The notes: generated from the sequence alone by a model not told the origin. A stretch of DNA of 64,000 bases from Siniperca chuatsi (GCF_020085105.1 NC_058056.1:19702429-19766428); one strand, 5' to 3'. Positions 22,126 through 34,385 are shown, counted from the first letter of the stretch. Translations and numbers: made by a program.

Positions 22126-23994
22126 GTTTCCAGGCTTAAGGCTGCTGAAGGACTTGTTAATTTGTGTGCGAGAGAAGAGTTACAGTAGGTAGTGAGACAC
22201 AGAGAAGGAAAAAAAAGTACTTACAGTATGTGTGTGAAACAGATACTGTGTTTGCCATTGCGAATCCACACATTTCTTTGCTCTGTGTCTGCTCTCTGGC
22301 ACGCGACGCCACCCACACATGATCTCTGTAAAGACTTGGAGCTCAATTACGTGTCTGCCAAACAGTTACGGTCAGAAGATGAAGATTTCTGTGCCTCACA
22401 GTATAACATGACAACACTTATTTACAGTGTCTTGAAGCAAAATGGCGGATTATTCGGCGCGTTGGCTAGGTGTTATTATAGTAAGCTGATATTTGTCTGT
22501 TACTGTGTCATTCTGCTGTTGCAGTAAGCTGGTGTGGAGACACTAAGATGGCAGGGACCGGGCCTGGCTGACGTTGAAAACATCACATGAGCTTTACAGG
22601 CCTTGTGTTGTGGTTTTCAAAATGTTTGTGTGTTTGTGTGGTTTTATATCTTTGTGCACGTTTATGTGAGTTTTAAGGTTTGTATGTGAAAGATCAGTAA
22701 CAGAATATGGAGAATATGGATGACAGGATGGAAGAACCAGGGAGGTTTTCTTTCTTGTTTCGTTAGTTTTTTCGCTGATTTTCACAGAAAAATACTTTTT
22801 CAAAGAAGTAGATTGTTATGAACAGATTTTCACCCATCTCCACACATCAGAAAGGTGTTGAGTTTCCTGCTGCAAGAAGACACTGTTCACCTCAGGTTTC
22901 TTGCAACATTCAGAAGAAGAGAACATGGGTGGAAATGTAGATGACCTGCTGATCATGCATCCCTGAAAGTAATAAAAACAGCAATAAATAATTTAACTAC
23001 AGATGGGGTTTTTTGCTACAAATGTATTTTCAAAATCAGATTTTCACTGGTATTATTGATTTTTTTATCCAATTTTCCGCTTGTTTAATATTCACTATGT
23101 ACAAATTATTCGCTGGATTGAGAGCTACAACAAAAACCACAAAGCCTCAGGATCAGTGTCTCTCTGAAACAACTATAAGACAGTGTTGATCGCACCATAA
23201 ATTCTGATTTGTGAACGTGTCTCCCTGCTGTTTTGACTCCTCCTCTGTCAGGAGTGAGCCAGGAGCAGAGGATTAGAGCCTACCTCAGCAGTGGAATGCC
23301 TGGTGGCTGCTGTTGCACAGCTCCCAACACCACCTAAATACCCCAGCTGGTGGTTTTAGTATTGAGAGGCAGTGGGCCACACAACTGTCGACTTTGCTCT
23401 TCATTTATGATAAACTTAAGTCGGCTTTAATCTCCGCCCGTCGCCGTGTGTTGAACCAGTGTTTGGAACAACATGTTTATCTGGTGAGGAAGGCGAGTGG
23501 AGTGGAAGCCAGGGGAAGGCACCCGTTCACAGAGATAACCCATAATATCTTCTCTCCCTCCAAGTGCCGCTCTGAAACTGGGAGTGCTTGTGATTGTGTT
23601 TATGTGCCCGGGTGCAGGGGCATAACAGTGATTTATGGGTCCTGTGCACAGACGGGAATTCTAGGACCTCTCTTTACTTTGTTCATCACCAAAGCGATGG
23701 CATCAAACATCTGAATGCACCCAGCCACAACGCAAAGTTCACACATTTTGATTTTGATCAGTTCTAGAAAGATCTTTTTGGTTTTCGGTGCTAACCTGAT
23801 GGCACTAAGCTGTCAAGACTATACAGGGGCTGAAAACAATAACGTGATGATCAGTAGTATATTATTCAATAACCCTGCAATAAACAGTATTATAAACTTT
23901 ATAAATATAAACTTTGTGAAGCTTATAATGTCAAATTTTTGTTATAGAGGTGCCTCAAGTTTAGTCCAAAGCCCAAAAACAAACAAGATTTCCT

Positions 23995-24190
23995 GAGCCC
24001 AAAGTCAATTTTTTCAAGATTTCTTTGCATTTTTCCTTTATTTTTATAGCATGCAGTAGAGAGACAGACAGGAAATGTAGAGAGAGAGAGACAGGGAGAT
24101 AATGCAACAAGGATCCCAATTCAGCCAGATGTGAACTTAAGAAGCCATGGTTATGTGATTCACATCCAAGCCACTGTGATGCCCCAAAGT
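23995..24190 (-). mobile_element. degraded tRNA-type SINE
   Basis: On the minus strand, a head with a B-box-like GGATGTGAATC is followed by the body typical of fish SINEs: TTGTTGCATTATCTCCCTG, a CTCTCTCT run, CATTTCCTGTCTGTCTC, and a tail with AATAAAGGAAAAATGC. The copy is old and divergent. Confidence 0.65.
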
Positions 24191-24384
24191 CAATATTTCT
24201 ATTATACACATGCACAGACGCACAAACATTATAGATAGACTGGTGACAGACATAAAATGCATTCAGTGCAACAGTGCAATAAGAACATTGTCTCGTCTGC
24301 TGTTTTATCAACCTATCCATCATAATGCAGTAACAAGTGAATCGACTGAAAATACTGACATCAACTGGAGAAACAAAATCTTTA

Positions 24385-24880
24385 AAGCTGCACCAATCAA
24401 TATTTTTATATTAACAACTGGTCAAATGACTATGTGTAATGTGAAAAGAGTTGCTGGTAGTGATAAACCCACAGATTTATAACCCGACTCTGCAGTTTTC
24501 CTCAGCTCTACAGAGTTTCTTAGCATCTTTCAGCTCATGGTTTTGGTTTTATGACCCACAACTTTACTGTTTTGATTCGCCACTCTCATCAATGTGTTGC
24601 AGCAGGAAGCTGTTTTCGGTGAAAAAGCTCTGATAAACCCACTGTGCACTACCTGCTCAGCACCAATCTGAAGACTGACAAAATCAGCTACTAGCTAATG
24701 AACGTAGCGGAGCATTTCAACTGAACCAGATATTTTTCTCAGGAGTTTATTGAGACTCAGCTAAAGCTAAAAGTAGACTGAATATTGGACATACATTCAT
24801 CAGGTGGCCAGAAACACGACTCAAATGAATGCAATTGTTTCTTGTTCCACTGCCCCCAAGTGGCCAAAAAAATCATTTAA
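24385..24880 (+). mobile_element. dispersed repeat family A, copy 1
   Basis: Starts AATCAATATTTTTATATTAAC and ends near CCCCCAAGTGGCCAAA. Internal words (CTACCTGCTCAGCACCAA, CATCTTTCAGCTCATGG) recur in copies at 33330, 43635, 46470, 54930 and 60590. No protein is encoded, so it is probably a non-autonomous DNA transposon. Confidence 0.75.
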
Positions 24881-26026
24881 TACTGCTTTAAACCTCACTC
24901 ATAAACCCGTCCTTGAAACAATCAGAACGATAGGCTGGCAAACAATATCTTAATAAATCGAAACCAACTCATGAGTTACCCTTGACTTGAGAAGAATATG
25001 ATGGAAAAATGCAAGGTTACAGGCATTATCCAAGTCTTCACCAAAAAATATCCAGAGCAAATTCTTCCTTATCTATTTTACTCTACAGAGTAGTGTGTGT
25101 GTGTGTGTGTGTGTATGAAGAAAGACAGGAACAAAATCAGTATGCATTGTATATACTGTATCATTGCAATTTTAATACAATTTGTTACAATTAATAGTAA
25201 CATTTATTATTTATTTATTCGTACTTGACCTGATCCTGCAGTATGCAGTTAATTCATTTCTATGTAAATTTTTGAAGCCCTGGTTTGTGATGTTTTTGCA
25301 CTGGATAGCATTACATTTTACAGGTATTCATATTATTGTGTCCACCCCTTCTACTTTTAACAGTTAGGCTTTGAAATCTGTCTAGGGGAGACAATTTAAA
25401 GGCGACGGTTTACCTCGCGGTCGTCAGATCAGATAAAATAGTAGCCGCCTTGAGAACTTTCCAGAGTCCTGTCTCTGAGTATTACAAACCGTTGTGCAGT
25501 GTTTTGGCGTACTGTGTGTTTTATTTGTTTGTGGTTTTGATGATATTCACCAAACCATGTTTCAATAACCAGAGCAGTGTAAAATCTTCATAAATATACA
25601 CTTGGGGATGACAAAAGGAGGAAGGACAGTTTAGGAGCCATGGCTCATCCCGGGGAACTGCTGTTTCTATGAATGCAGGCATAACAAAAGGCGTGCATGT
25701 GTATTTTTACTGAATGAGAGCTGTTTGGTACGTGCACGAGCCAGTTCTCCAGCCGTGGAATGAATCAGATTTGCTCTCAAGAATGTGTACCTCACTCCAA
25801 CGGGGGACTCGTAAAAGAAAGCCCTACATGAAATCCATTATGCTTAATTCCCCAAATCCATAATACCCTCAGAGGTCTTAATCTCCATCCCATTCTTATA
25901 TAAATTAGCTTCTTCGTCTCTGGCAGACAGAGCCGACACCAAATGCCCAGACCTCTCCGCTCTGAGTTGGGTGGAATCACTGCGACTACAAGGAACAGCC
26001 ATGATCTTTTCTTCGGCCGTAGCACT
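24881..26026. other. intergenic, nothing recognised
   Basis: Apart from a short TG run at 25096-25114, I see no gene, repeat end or RNA structure here. Confidence 0.6.
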
Positions 26027-27176
26027 TTAAAGGAATAGTTCGACATTTTGGGAAAAAGGCTTATTCGCTTTCTGGCGGAGAGTTAGATGAGAAGATTCAT
26101 ACCACTCTCATGTCTGTTCATTGAATATAAGGTTAGCTTAGCTTAGCACAAAGACTGGAAATGGGGAGACAACAAGCCTGGCTTTGTCAAATATTAACAC
26201 CAACATCTCTAAAGCTCACTAATTAATTAATTAACATGTTATATCTCGTTTGTTTTATTCATACAAAAACTGAAGTGTAAAAAAGACAATTTGCTGTTTT
26301 ACAGGGGGTTTATGTCATGAATCTAAAAATGTGTGTATCATGTCTGTGTGTTCAGATATGACTTAGTGCTATTTTTGACACAAACTGTGGCAATGAGGCA
26401 CTAAGGGAGGGTTTTAGTACCTTAACTGCCTCCATGAGCTGTGTGTCACACAGTCTGTTGTCAGCTCAGCCGTGATTCACAATACGTTAAGCTTCCTCGT
26501 TAAAAGCTTATTAAAAGTCCAGAAAAACCACAGAAACAATCATAATCCGATAACTCAGTCGTAAATAATAGGCTGCTTAGCTATTAACCTTGTTTAGAGT
26601 TGTTTTGTACTGCTTGAACTAGCAGCAGCCTGAATGTACTACTGAAATGAAGACAGTCAGAATCAGCGCTGAACGTCATGCCGTGTGAATGCTGATGCGT
26701 TCACTTACTGTTGTACATACTGAAGTGCATTTGATCAGTGATGCGACCGCTTAGCTTATAAAAAAGTGAACAAACTACAGTCAATTACTACGAACCTTTG
26801 AACTAAACTGAAAGAAGTGATTTGAATCTAAAAAGTGATTTGTGATTCCCACCTCTAGCCTCACACCTCTCCCCCCTCCAACTCTCCCACACCCCCCTGG
26901 CGAGGCATTCCTCACAGAAGAAAACATTTGGATTAGACAAACAATTAAACAAACAAAATATTAGGAGTTAATTATTGAACTTTAGAGGTGCTGGCATTTT
27001 GTTACTGTTGGACAGAGCCAGGCTAGCTGTTCCCCCCTGTTTCCAGTCTTTGTGCTAAGCTAAGCTAACTGGCTGTAGCTTCATATTTACCGTACAGACA
27101 TGAGAGTGATATTGATCTTCTGATCTAACTCTCTGCCAGAACGCGAATAAGCATATTTCCCAAAATGTCGAACTTT
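26027..27176. mobile_element. T2/Kolobok-type palindromic MITE, nearly complete
   Basis: The left end TTAAAGGAATAGTTCGACAT (26027) is mirrored at the right by CCCAAAATGTCGAACTTTGG (about 27159-27178). Arms of about 250 bp pair: the left GAGAGTTAGATGAGAAGAT and CTTAGCACAAAGACTGGAA have complements at 27118-27140 and 27039-27061. The right terminus has lost its final TTCCTTTAA. The TTAAAGGRR start is the hallmark described for T2-type MITEs (Kolobok superfamily, TTAA target). Confidence 0.85.
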
Positions 27177-27954
27177 GGCTCAAATAGTAGAGGGACGTCG
27201 ACATCTCATGGGGGCCACTATCCACCAGAAAAACAGAGTGAACTTGTTATTTTGAGGGCACGCACTGGGAGGGAGAGAAAGCAACGCTTTTTGTCAGGCT
27301 GAGATGTTTTTTTGGCCTCCAGTTTCCTTTTTGTTTGGGGCATCTGTCAGAGGCTGTTTTCTCGAAAGTGGTTCTGGGACGACGATGAGTGAAGCGTTTC
27401 TGCGTATGTGTGTGTGTGAGATGCTGGATAACTGGGGGCGATGCACCGCAGTTTCGAACCAGGAAATAAAAACAACATTCCAAAGAGAATAATGCAGCAG
27501 GAGGAGGAACCTACTTCTACCGAGGTCCCCTGGCATTGCTCGCTAGCTAGTGTGTGTGTGTGTGTCTATGTGCCTCTACCAGCGTTTGTGCATCTCTATG
27601 TGTGCTGGTTATGTACACATACTTGTCCTCCAGCGTAAGAATGAATCACACACACACACACACACACAGAGTCACATAATTAGTGCTGGCTCCACAGTGG
27701 CATATTCCAAAGATTCTTCTCCACATTTCCAAAGAACACAATGTTTTGCTTCTCTCTTGTGCGACATTAATCAGGGGGAAAGACTTTTACTCTTAATCGC
27801 TCCTACTTTCAAACACCTCCCTCTGTAATTATTTCCTTCCTCTCTCCCCCATCTCCCTCCCCCTCTTTTTTATTATATATGCCTCCCTCGCCGTCCTTCC
27901 CCCTTCGTTACTTCTTATTTAATCTCACTTCATCTTTACTATGCCCCCCACCCC

Positions 27955-27995
27955 CCACACCCCCATCCCACACCCCCATCCCACACCCCCATCCC
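27955..27995 (+). repeat. 13-bp minisatellite
   Basis: Three tandem copies of a CACCCCCATCCCA unit inside a C-rich stretch. Confidence 0.9.
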
Positions 27996-28240
27996 TTCCC
28001 CTTTTCCTTTCTCTCTTTTCTGACTGTCTCTGTTAAATGGGAGCAGTGACCCCATTACGGGCGTTGGTGCTGTGGAGCGGAGGAGGAAGAGGAGGAGAGG
28101 GAAGGAGGAGCAGGAGGAGGAGAGGATGGGAGGATGAATTGCGTTGTGTGTGTTTGAATGGGGTGATTAATGAGCATCGCCTCCAGAGGGTGTTATCCCG
28201 GCTCCGGACCAGCAGGGACACCACTGGGTCACCTCTGGTT

Positions 28241-28264
28241 ACACACACACACACACACACACAC
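28241..28264. repeat. (CA)n microsatellite
   Basis: A 24-bp CA run, part of a CA/TG-rich interval from 27550 to 28360 (also 27649-27669). The frames here are microsatellite translations. Confidence 0.9.
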
Positions 28265-29085
28265 GGCTCTCATACCCACTGCTCTGATACACACTGACAC
28301 AGTACACACGAAGGCTTGCACGCTCTGCAAACACACTGTAAAGCACACATACACACACCTCACACACCTGTCACCACTGACATTATCATTAACAATGTTG
28401 GGACAATGGGATCGGGGGCCACAATAGCAAACACAACCCAGAGGCTGGGAGTGTTCACAGTTCATGAGCTGGATGTTACGCGACCCACTGCTGCTTGGAT
28501 AGATTTCCTCCTCGGGCTACTCTTTCCTGCCCATTCACAGGCAAATATCTGATTGGTTGATTGATTTGATTAAACCCTGAATCTGAATATTGAGATCTTG
28601 ATGTTGAATGTCCTCTTTGTCAGTTTCTTAATGATCAATGGATGTGCTGCAACAAACTTTTATATTCTGTGTTAATTAATCTGTTAATTATTATTCAGTT
28701 AATAGAGTCATTGTTTAGTCCAGTGGTTGTCAAACTTTTTCTTTCATGTGCCTGTGCCCACTGTACTAATTTAAGATTGATCAACCATTCATATTGCATC
28801 ATAACAACGCAGGGGGCTGCATTGGTGGAGGCGTGTTGTTAAAAAGGATAGTCTGGGTTTTGAATATTATTATGAATATTTTCAGCGCTGTACCTTGCCA
28901 TCAGACAGCCATCTCCTTTGGATCTACATTTTCTCAACCTTAGATCTTCCGTATTCCTACCATAAACGCAACTTCACCACGCGCTGTATAACACCACCAG
29001 AGATCAGCTGTTTGGGTCAGAAAGTGCTGTTGTGAGATCAGGCTGAAATCAAACTTCACGTTTCTAAAGATTTAAAACATGCCAC

Positions 29086-29346
29086 GTGCTTATGTTTTTC
29101 CGGGCTTTTCAAGACGTGTCCTGGTCACCATACAGAATTCGCTGTGTTCTTTTGAATGATATTGGGCTTAGAAAACCGTGGCTACTTGAACTGAATATAG
29201 ACGTAAACACTCCATGTGCAGCATTGAGACAACTCCACGTTTGCAGTGATCACTTCTTTGAAGAGGATTATGTAAAACCAAGGCTAAATAGGCCAGATAG
29301 ACACTTGCTGAAGAGCACTGCTGTACCCAACCATCAGGAAAAATAG
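29086..29346 (+). pseudogene. THAP zinc-binding domain, C-terminal half
   Basis: The frame carries the conserved Trp (RKPWLLELN), the final zinc ligands as VCSDHF, and the THAP end motif LLKSTAVPN, closing in TAG. The amino-terminal C-x2-4-C pair is absent in this frame; an ATG at 29079 in another frame begins MPRAYVFPGFS, suggesting a frameshift near the start. THAP domains bind DNA in P-element, Kolobok and related transposases and in host THAP proteins. Here it lies inside the TTAA-flanked element and is best read as a broken transposase or accessory gene. Confidence 0.7.
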
Positions 29347-29809
29347 CACTAAATACCTACAAATAACAACTTACCACACAACCAGTAAAGAAATGCTTCT
29401 GATTTTTTCGAATATACCATTGCAGCACAAATTCCTAACATATACCCACATATACTGTACATCTGTTGTATAGGCTATGTGAAGGTAACTTATCTTTTTT
29501 CGTTTGTGTTTATGATGGAGATGTAGGCCTACATGCTATTGAAAAATGCATAAAGAATTAAGTTCATTCATGGTTTTTAAGCGCAATATTGCTTTCACAG
29601 GCATGTACTAAACAAAGGACAAGAAAACATGGAGAACAGCAAATGTTTTCTGGGGCCCCACAATCCGCTCCAAATCCACTCCAAAGAAGGCACTGGTAAA
29701 GAGCCATCAGGCATCCACATTAGAATCACAACTGAAGCTTGTTCTTACCAGCCCTGAACAGTCCTTCCCCAGAGAAAGACCTCTGGAGCTTACCTTGCCT
29801 TTCCTACTG

Positions 29810-30231
29810 TTAGATCTGAATCAGAGGCAAGCTAATGGATGCTGTCTGCAGTTCATGTTCTGTTACTTCACAAAACATATGATGGTGACACATAATGTAA
29901 CGCTGGCATCCTCTGATTCAGAAAGATCCTGAAGTTGTGTTGTAAGCAAGTCCCACTCATGGCAGCAGTAGCTCTCTGGGTCCATGGGCATGGCCTTACA
30001 GTTGACACATTTGCACCACCAGGTAGCTTGTGCTCATTCTTGGCCCTTAGCTTGGCCTCCAGTTTCCCCAGAAATTTCCCCTCTCTCTCTTTTGGCCCAT
30101 TTAGTGTCCTTCTGCAAAGGTTCTTCTTCTGTAAAAGTTACTGAAAAGTTACTTGTCTCCACAGTGAACGGCATTTTGTCGTCGCTGTCATTGTCACTCA
30201 TTTTAATTTTTTCATTCATTGTCTCTTCCAT
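29810..30231 (-). pseudogene. P2X7 C-terminal (ballast) domain-like frame, degraded
   Basis: Minus strand, starting ATG at 30231. It has an acidic N-terminus (KMSDNDSDDK), then a charged stretch, then an in-frame TGA at 30034-30036. Reading through gives WCKCVNCKAMP followed by ESYCCHEW, the cysteine pattern of the P2X7 cytosolic ballast domain (WCxCxxC, then CC). Beyond a one-base frameshift near 29885 the frame continues as HHMFCEVTEHELQTA and stops at 29810. In P2X7 this domain is cytosolic and binds zinc and guanine nucleotide. Fish genomes contain many stand-alone relatives. This copy cannot be made as an intact protein unless the stop is removed by splicing. Confidence 0.65.
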
Positions 30232-31337
30232 AAACCACTGAAAGTCTGACCGAAAAAGCAGATCTCCAGCAGCAATATACAGTGCTCGGCCAAGTTGCGC
30301 TTATGCGTAGTAATACGGAAGTTCTACGGTTGAGAAAATGTAGATCCAAAGGAAATGGCTGTCTGATTGCAAGGTAAAGCGTTGAAAATATTCAGAATAT
30401 AGCGTACACTTGAACGGATATTGATTTTTTTCCCGGTGGGCCTTCTTATAGGTGGCTAAAATACTTTTGCTCCTGACCCTGTCCACAGCAGAAGTCTACA
30501 TTGCTTAGCTTCCGGTACAACTCTCTGTTTCTCCAAACTGGGGACATGCCGATCGCCATCTACTGCAGGTAATACACTGACTATGAATAAGTATCTCATA
30601 CAGCCCCACTCCAAAAAACATGAACTATCCCTTTAAGGTACCAGTGACAATGAAATACAATCCAGGATATCCAGTTGGAGTATAAGATTAATGCATCTAA
30701 GATTAGTCCTGAAACACTGCATAATGGTTTGTAATACTCTGGAAAGTTGTCACGGTGACAAGGAATGTATGCTTGCATGTATTTGATTGGCCAAATTGCC
30801 GGATGGCGTCATGTTGTTGCCAAAGTTGCGCCTGGTTCAACTTATTTGCCAGACATCTTCATTTTTTTGATGGAGCCCTCAGCATTGGCACCAACAAATT
30901 GACTCCATTTAAACTAATTAGGGGGCTGCGTTTTTTCATCAGTCTGAACGCGACCTAAATGTGTTTATGTGTTGTCTTCACAGTCGAGTTTATTTGGTCT
31001 CATATTGTGTGCTGCCTCAAAGGGCTTTCCTCGCCTTTGAGCAAGATAGGCTTCTTTAGGCTTTTTTCATGACTTTGGTTTTGGCTGATTACCTTCGTCC
31101 AACATTCCTGCATGACTGTCACCTATTTTTCTTTTCTTCCCGGTTAAAAATCTGTCCATCTTTACATGTTGTTTTGCTGTCTGAATGATGCTTGCTAACC
31201 TGAATACTGATTTCTTTGCTGGCAGTGGAAGCACTCTCTTTGTTTATTGATGTGACAGAACAGATTCATCCAACTTTAGTTCCATTTAGGTCCGTCCTGG
31301 CGTCATACCCCACAGTTTTAGAACCACTGGTTTAGTC

Positions 31338-33329
31338 TATAAAATCTTTGAAAATAGTGTCACAGTTTTCCAGAGCCCATAGTGACATTTTCAAATTGCT
31401 TGGTTTGTCCAACAAACAGTCCAAAACCCAGCTAACATTTGGCATTTTTGCATAATAAACGACTTAAACTATTAAATGATTATCAAAATTGTTAGCAATT
31501 ACTGTTCTAATGGCTAATTATTTAATCAATCTCTTGCTTCAGTACTACCAAGCACTTAAAACTTTAATTATATAAGTAAGATTATATAAGTCTTGATTAG
31601 TGTTGTTCTGATGAGAGAAGAGGAATTAGAGTGACACCATGGGTGTTTTTGAAAGGTGTAAAACCTCTGTTTGAAAATGCTTTTTGGAGTCTGCTGTGTT
31701 TGCCCTCATTTTTATTTTCCTCTTTCATTCCGTCACTCCACAGGACATTTTTCTTCTGCCTCTCCCCCACTGTTTCTGCCTCTATAGAAACAGCTCTCGT
31801 ATACTTCAGCCACATGTGGACAGTTGATGGCAAAATGAATCTCACTCATTCCTACGATGATGAGAGACGATGGGAGTCTGGGGCACTGCTGATGTTGACT
31901 GCAGCAGTTGAAGATGCTGCTGTAAATCATCTCAAAATAAATTAAACCATCCAAATCTGAACCAAACGCTGCGCCGATTGCTATTCTGCATTTTTCAAGC
32001 TCGACAAAACTTCTTATGACAGTGAATTTGCAATTATAAGTAAGATTACCCTGCGACTTCCCAAGAGGTTAGAAGACTGCAGATAACCAATTGTTGAATC
32101 GAATAAACACGCAGCAAACTACCGGAAAACTGCACAGCTGAGCAGACTCAGCAGAGCAGAATGTGCTGCCCTGTTCAACTCATTCCAACCCAGAAGGGCT
32201 TTTTAAATGTTGCAATGTAAATGCGGGATTAGCACGTCCCCTGCTCTGCACATAGACCGAGTCTGTGCCTTCTGTTATCCAGAAAATGGGTTGGTTATAA
32301 AACAACACACACACACATACACACAACATTCAGTTTTACCAGTTGTCATGTGAGAGTTGGTCATTTCAGAAGCTTCTTTTGCTCCGCTTCCATGATCTCC
32401 CAGTTTTACTGTTCAACCTGTATTTCTCTTCACTCGATTATTGCTGCATTACACCTGACTGCCTTTGAGCTCTTTTTCTCCTTCTCACATTTCAGCTTCA
32501 GAGAAACACTGAACCGTACACTCTCTTTCTCCCTCTTTCCATCTGCCTCACTCTATTTACCTCACTCTCTTTTAAGGCACACACTTCGTTCAAGCTCAAA
32601 CAGTGTATCAAAAAAGCTGAATTGGACGCCGAGCACCTGTTTACACTTGATCTTGGAGGTGAGCTCGGTCTGCCCGCCCGCACCAGACTAGACTGGACTT
32701 TCATTTTCTTTAACTGACCGCGATAATCCACTTAGCAGCACAACTTCCTTCAGAGTCCTTGGCTCAGTTTCCAGAAAGCATATTAGCTTTAAATATCATC
32801 TCTCGCTCCACTGCGTTTTTACACACAGAAGTAATGCCCATGTCAATATGGTCTTTGAAAGTCCAGAATGATGAGAAGAAATGTGAAATTTCACTTTGAG
32901 CAACAATTTTACTTTACAATGTACTCTGTTTTGGCAAGACTCTATCATTTCTTTAACCTCTGACATTTGCTGTCGCTGGAATGTGTTTATGTCCTTGTAG
33001 GTATTCACTGTGTTTTTTTTCTGTCACTCAGACAGGCAATTACCTCTTGTGAAGGATCTCAAAGTCAGCTGTAAACAGTGTTTCCAAGTCAAGGTTTTTA
33101 TAATGGTTCAGGTTTAATAACAATATGACTATTGACAATTCCCTGCAGAAGAATGTACAGTATCTAATTAATTATTAATTAGGGTATACATGTAACACAA
33201 TTCTGTTTTAAAATGAAACAAAAACACAATAAACAATTTTAATATTTGGGGAAATCAGAAGCCGTCTGCACAATAGTATTATTCAGTTGGGTGCTGGTAA
33301 AGTGCATGCAATGGAGAAAGGTAAAGGCT
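31338..33329. other. intergenic, nothing recognised
   Basis: AT-rich unique-looking sequence with one short CA run (32305-32322). The 113-codon frame at 32350 and its opposite have no family features. Confidence 0.6.
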
Positions 33330-33830
33330 TGGAAACATTATTGCTTTTTATGTTAAGATGGTGAAAGTGAAACACTTATTTACACATCCAGCAGTTACAG
33401 AGCAGCATTATCATTAATTTGGAGCCGTGTTTCTGGCCACCTGATGAATGTAAATCAAATATTCACTCTCCTTTTAGCTCTATTTTTGGTCTCCACCAAC
33501 TCCTGAGTGAGATATCTGGCTCTCTAGCTGCTAGATTTTCCACTTTCTTCACCAGCTAGTCACCAACTTTGTGTTTGCAGTGTTGGGCAGGTAGCGTCAT
33601 TTTTAGTACTTTTTTGCTGAAATCAGTTGCCTCCTGCAGCCAAAAAGTGATGCTATGAGAGCGATGAACCAAAAGAATAAGCTGAAAGACACTAAAAGGC
33701 CTCATATAGCTGAAGGTAGCTGCAAAGTTGGGTGATAATTCTCTGTGGGTTTGTCACTGTGAGCAACACCTTTCCCATAGTCGTGATCCATTGTTGATAT
33801 AGAAATATTGATTATAGACGATTTAGATAA
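33330..33830 (-). mobile_element. dispersed repeat family A, copy 2
   Basis: Inverse orientation to copy 1. It shares GTTACAGAGCAGCATTATCA, ATATTCACTCTCCTTTTAGC and the end that inverts to ATCAATATTTCTATATC. Confidence 0.7.
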
Positions 33831-33999
33831 ATAAATAAATACATTTTAAATTGATCCAGAGTTTATTTTTTTGGTGTACGTCAAGCCTTTTTCTCATTTT
33901 AAAACTTCTATTTGTTTGCAGACAAACATGGAACATTTGTAAGGAAGATACTGTATATGTTTATGGCCAACAAAGTCTGTAAAACAGGTAGCCATTATA

Positions 34000-34385
34000 A
34001 TAAGGCACCCTTTATATAAAGGGTTATAAGGCGTAACTAATGGCTTTATTAATGCTTAATAAATACTTTATAGTTCTGTTATAAACCATTAATTAGAACA
34101 ACTTTCGCATTGCCAAGTTATGAAAAAGCCCTTTGGCTGGTGTTTATCCTCATGTCTTTTTAGTTCCGTAATTCACCAGTAAAATTGATTTTTTTTTTCT
34201 CCTTTAAATGCAGACTTGATGGCTTACTTAAAAGTGAGAAGACCATGAGTATTTATCAACATTTTACCCACATTTCTAACTAATAAATTATAATTAGATA
34301 GTACTAGTAAATTATTTATTAACCATCAATGAAGTCATTAGTTACTACCTATAAAACCTTCATATATAATATTAAACAACAATAA
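34000..34385. mobile_element. possible AT-rich MITE
   Basis: Words such as GGTTATAAGGCGTAACTAATGG and, at the other side, AACCATCAATGAAGTCATTA resemble a common fish AT-rich MITE. The ends are not sharply defined. Confidence 0.35.

Larger units (their letters stand above)
19741..23994. other. intergenic stretch, no gene seen
   Basis: Contains the hairpin at 20047, a pyrimidine-rich block (20145-20330), the TG cluster and the GA block. The 133-codon frame at 23313-23714 begins with GTG and shows no family features; part of it may overlap an old transposon end near 23610 (GCAGGGGCATAAC). Confidence 0.6.
28843..30632. mobile_element. nested TTAA-flanked transposon with THAP and P2X7-C-like coding remnants (Kolobok-like)
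   Basis: TTAA is present at both borders (28839-28842 and 30633-30636). The ends read AAAGGATAGT and, inverted, AGGGATAGTTC. Inverted arms match at roughly 88% over about 100 bp (28873-28974 against 30293-30397), for example GGATCTACATTTTCTCAACC; the right arm keeps about 200 bp that the left arm has lost. Inside, a THAP half-domain (+) and a P2X7-C-like frame (-) converge. TTAA target sites and THAP-bearing transposases are features of the Kolobok superfamily; assignment to it is inference. No catalytic domain remains. Confidence 0.75.
28721..31329. mobile_element. hAT-type DNA transposon remnant with exact 8-bp target duplication
   Basis: The element starts CAGTGGTTGTCAAACTTTTT and ends with the inverse AGTTTTAGAACCACTG. 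Directly outside, GTTTAGTC occurs at 28713-28720 and again at 31330-31337, an exact 8-bp target site duplication as produced by hAT transposases. The CAGTGGTT terminus is also hAT-like. Its body is now interrupted by the TTAA-flanked element at 28843-30632. The remaining arms (118 and about 693 bp) encode nothing recognised. Confidence 0.85.

Noticed and set aside
22192..22527. 111-codon frame, checked as a possible gene
   Set aside because: No conserved motif, domain or convincing exon borders.
23313..23714. 133-codon frame
   Set aside because: Starts with GTG, has no domain, and overlaps a possible old transposon end.
30755..30958. 67-codon frame inside the hAT remnant
   Set aside because: Too short, no hAT motif (no dimerisation-domain pattern) and not placed as a transposase part.
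33165..33190. AT-rich palindrome near CTAATTAATTATTAATTAG
   Set aside because: Short and AT-only; expected by chance in this composition.
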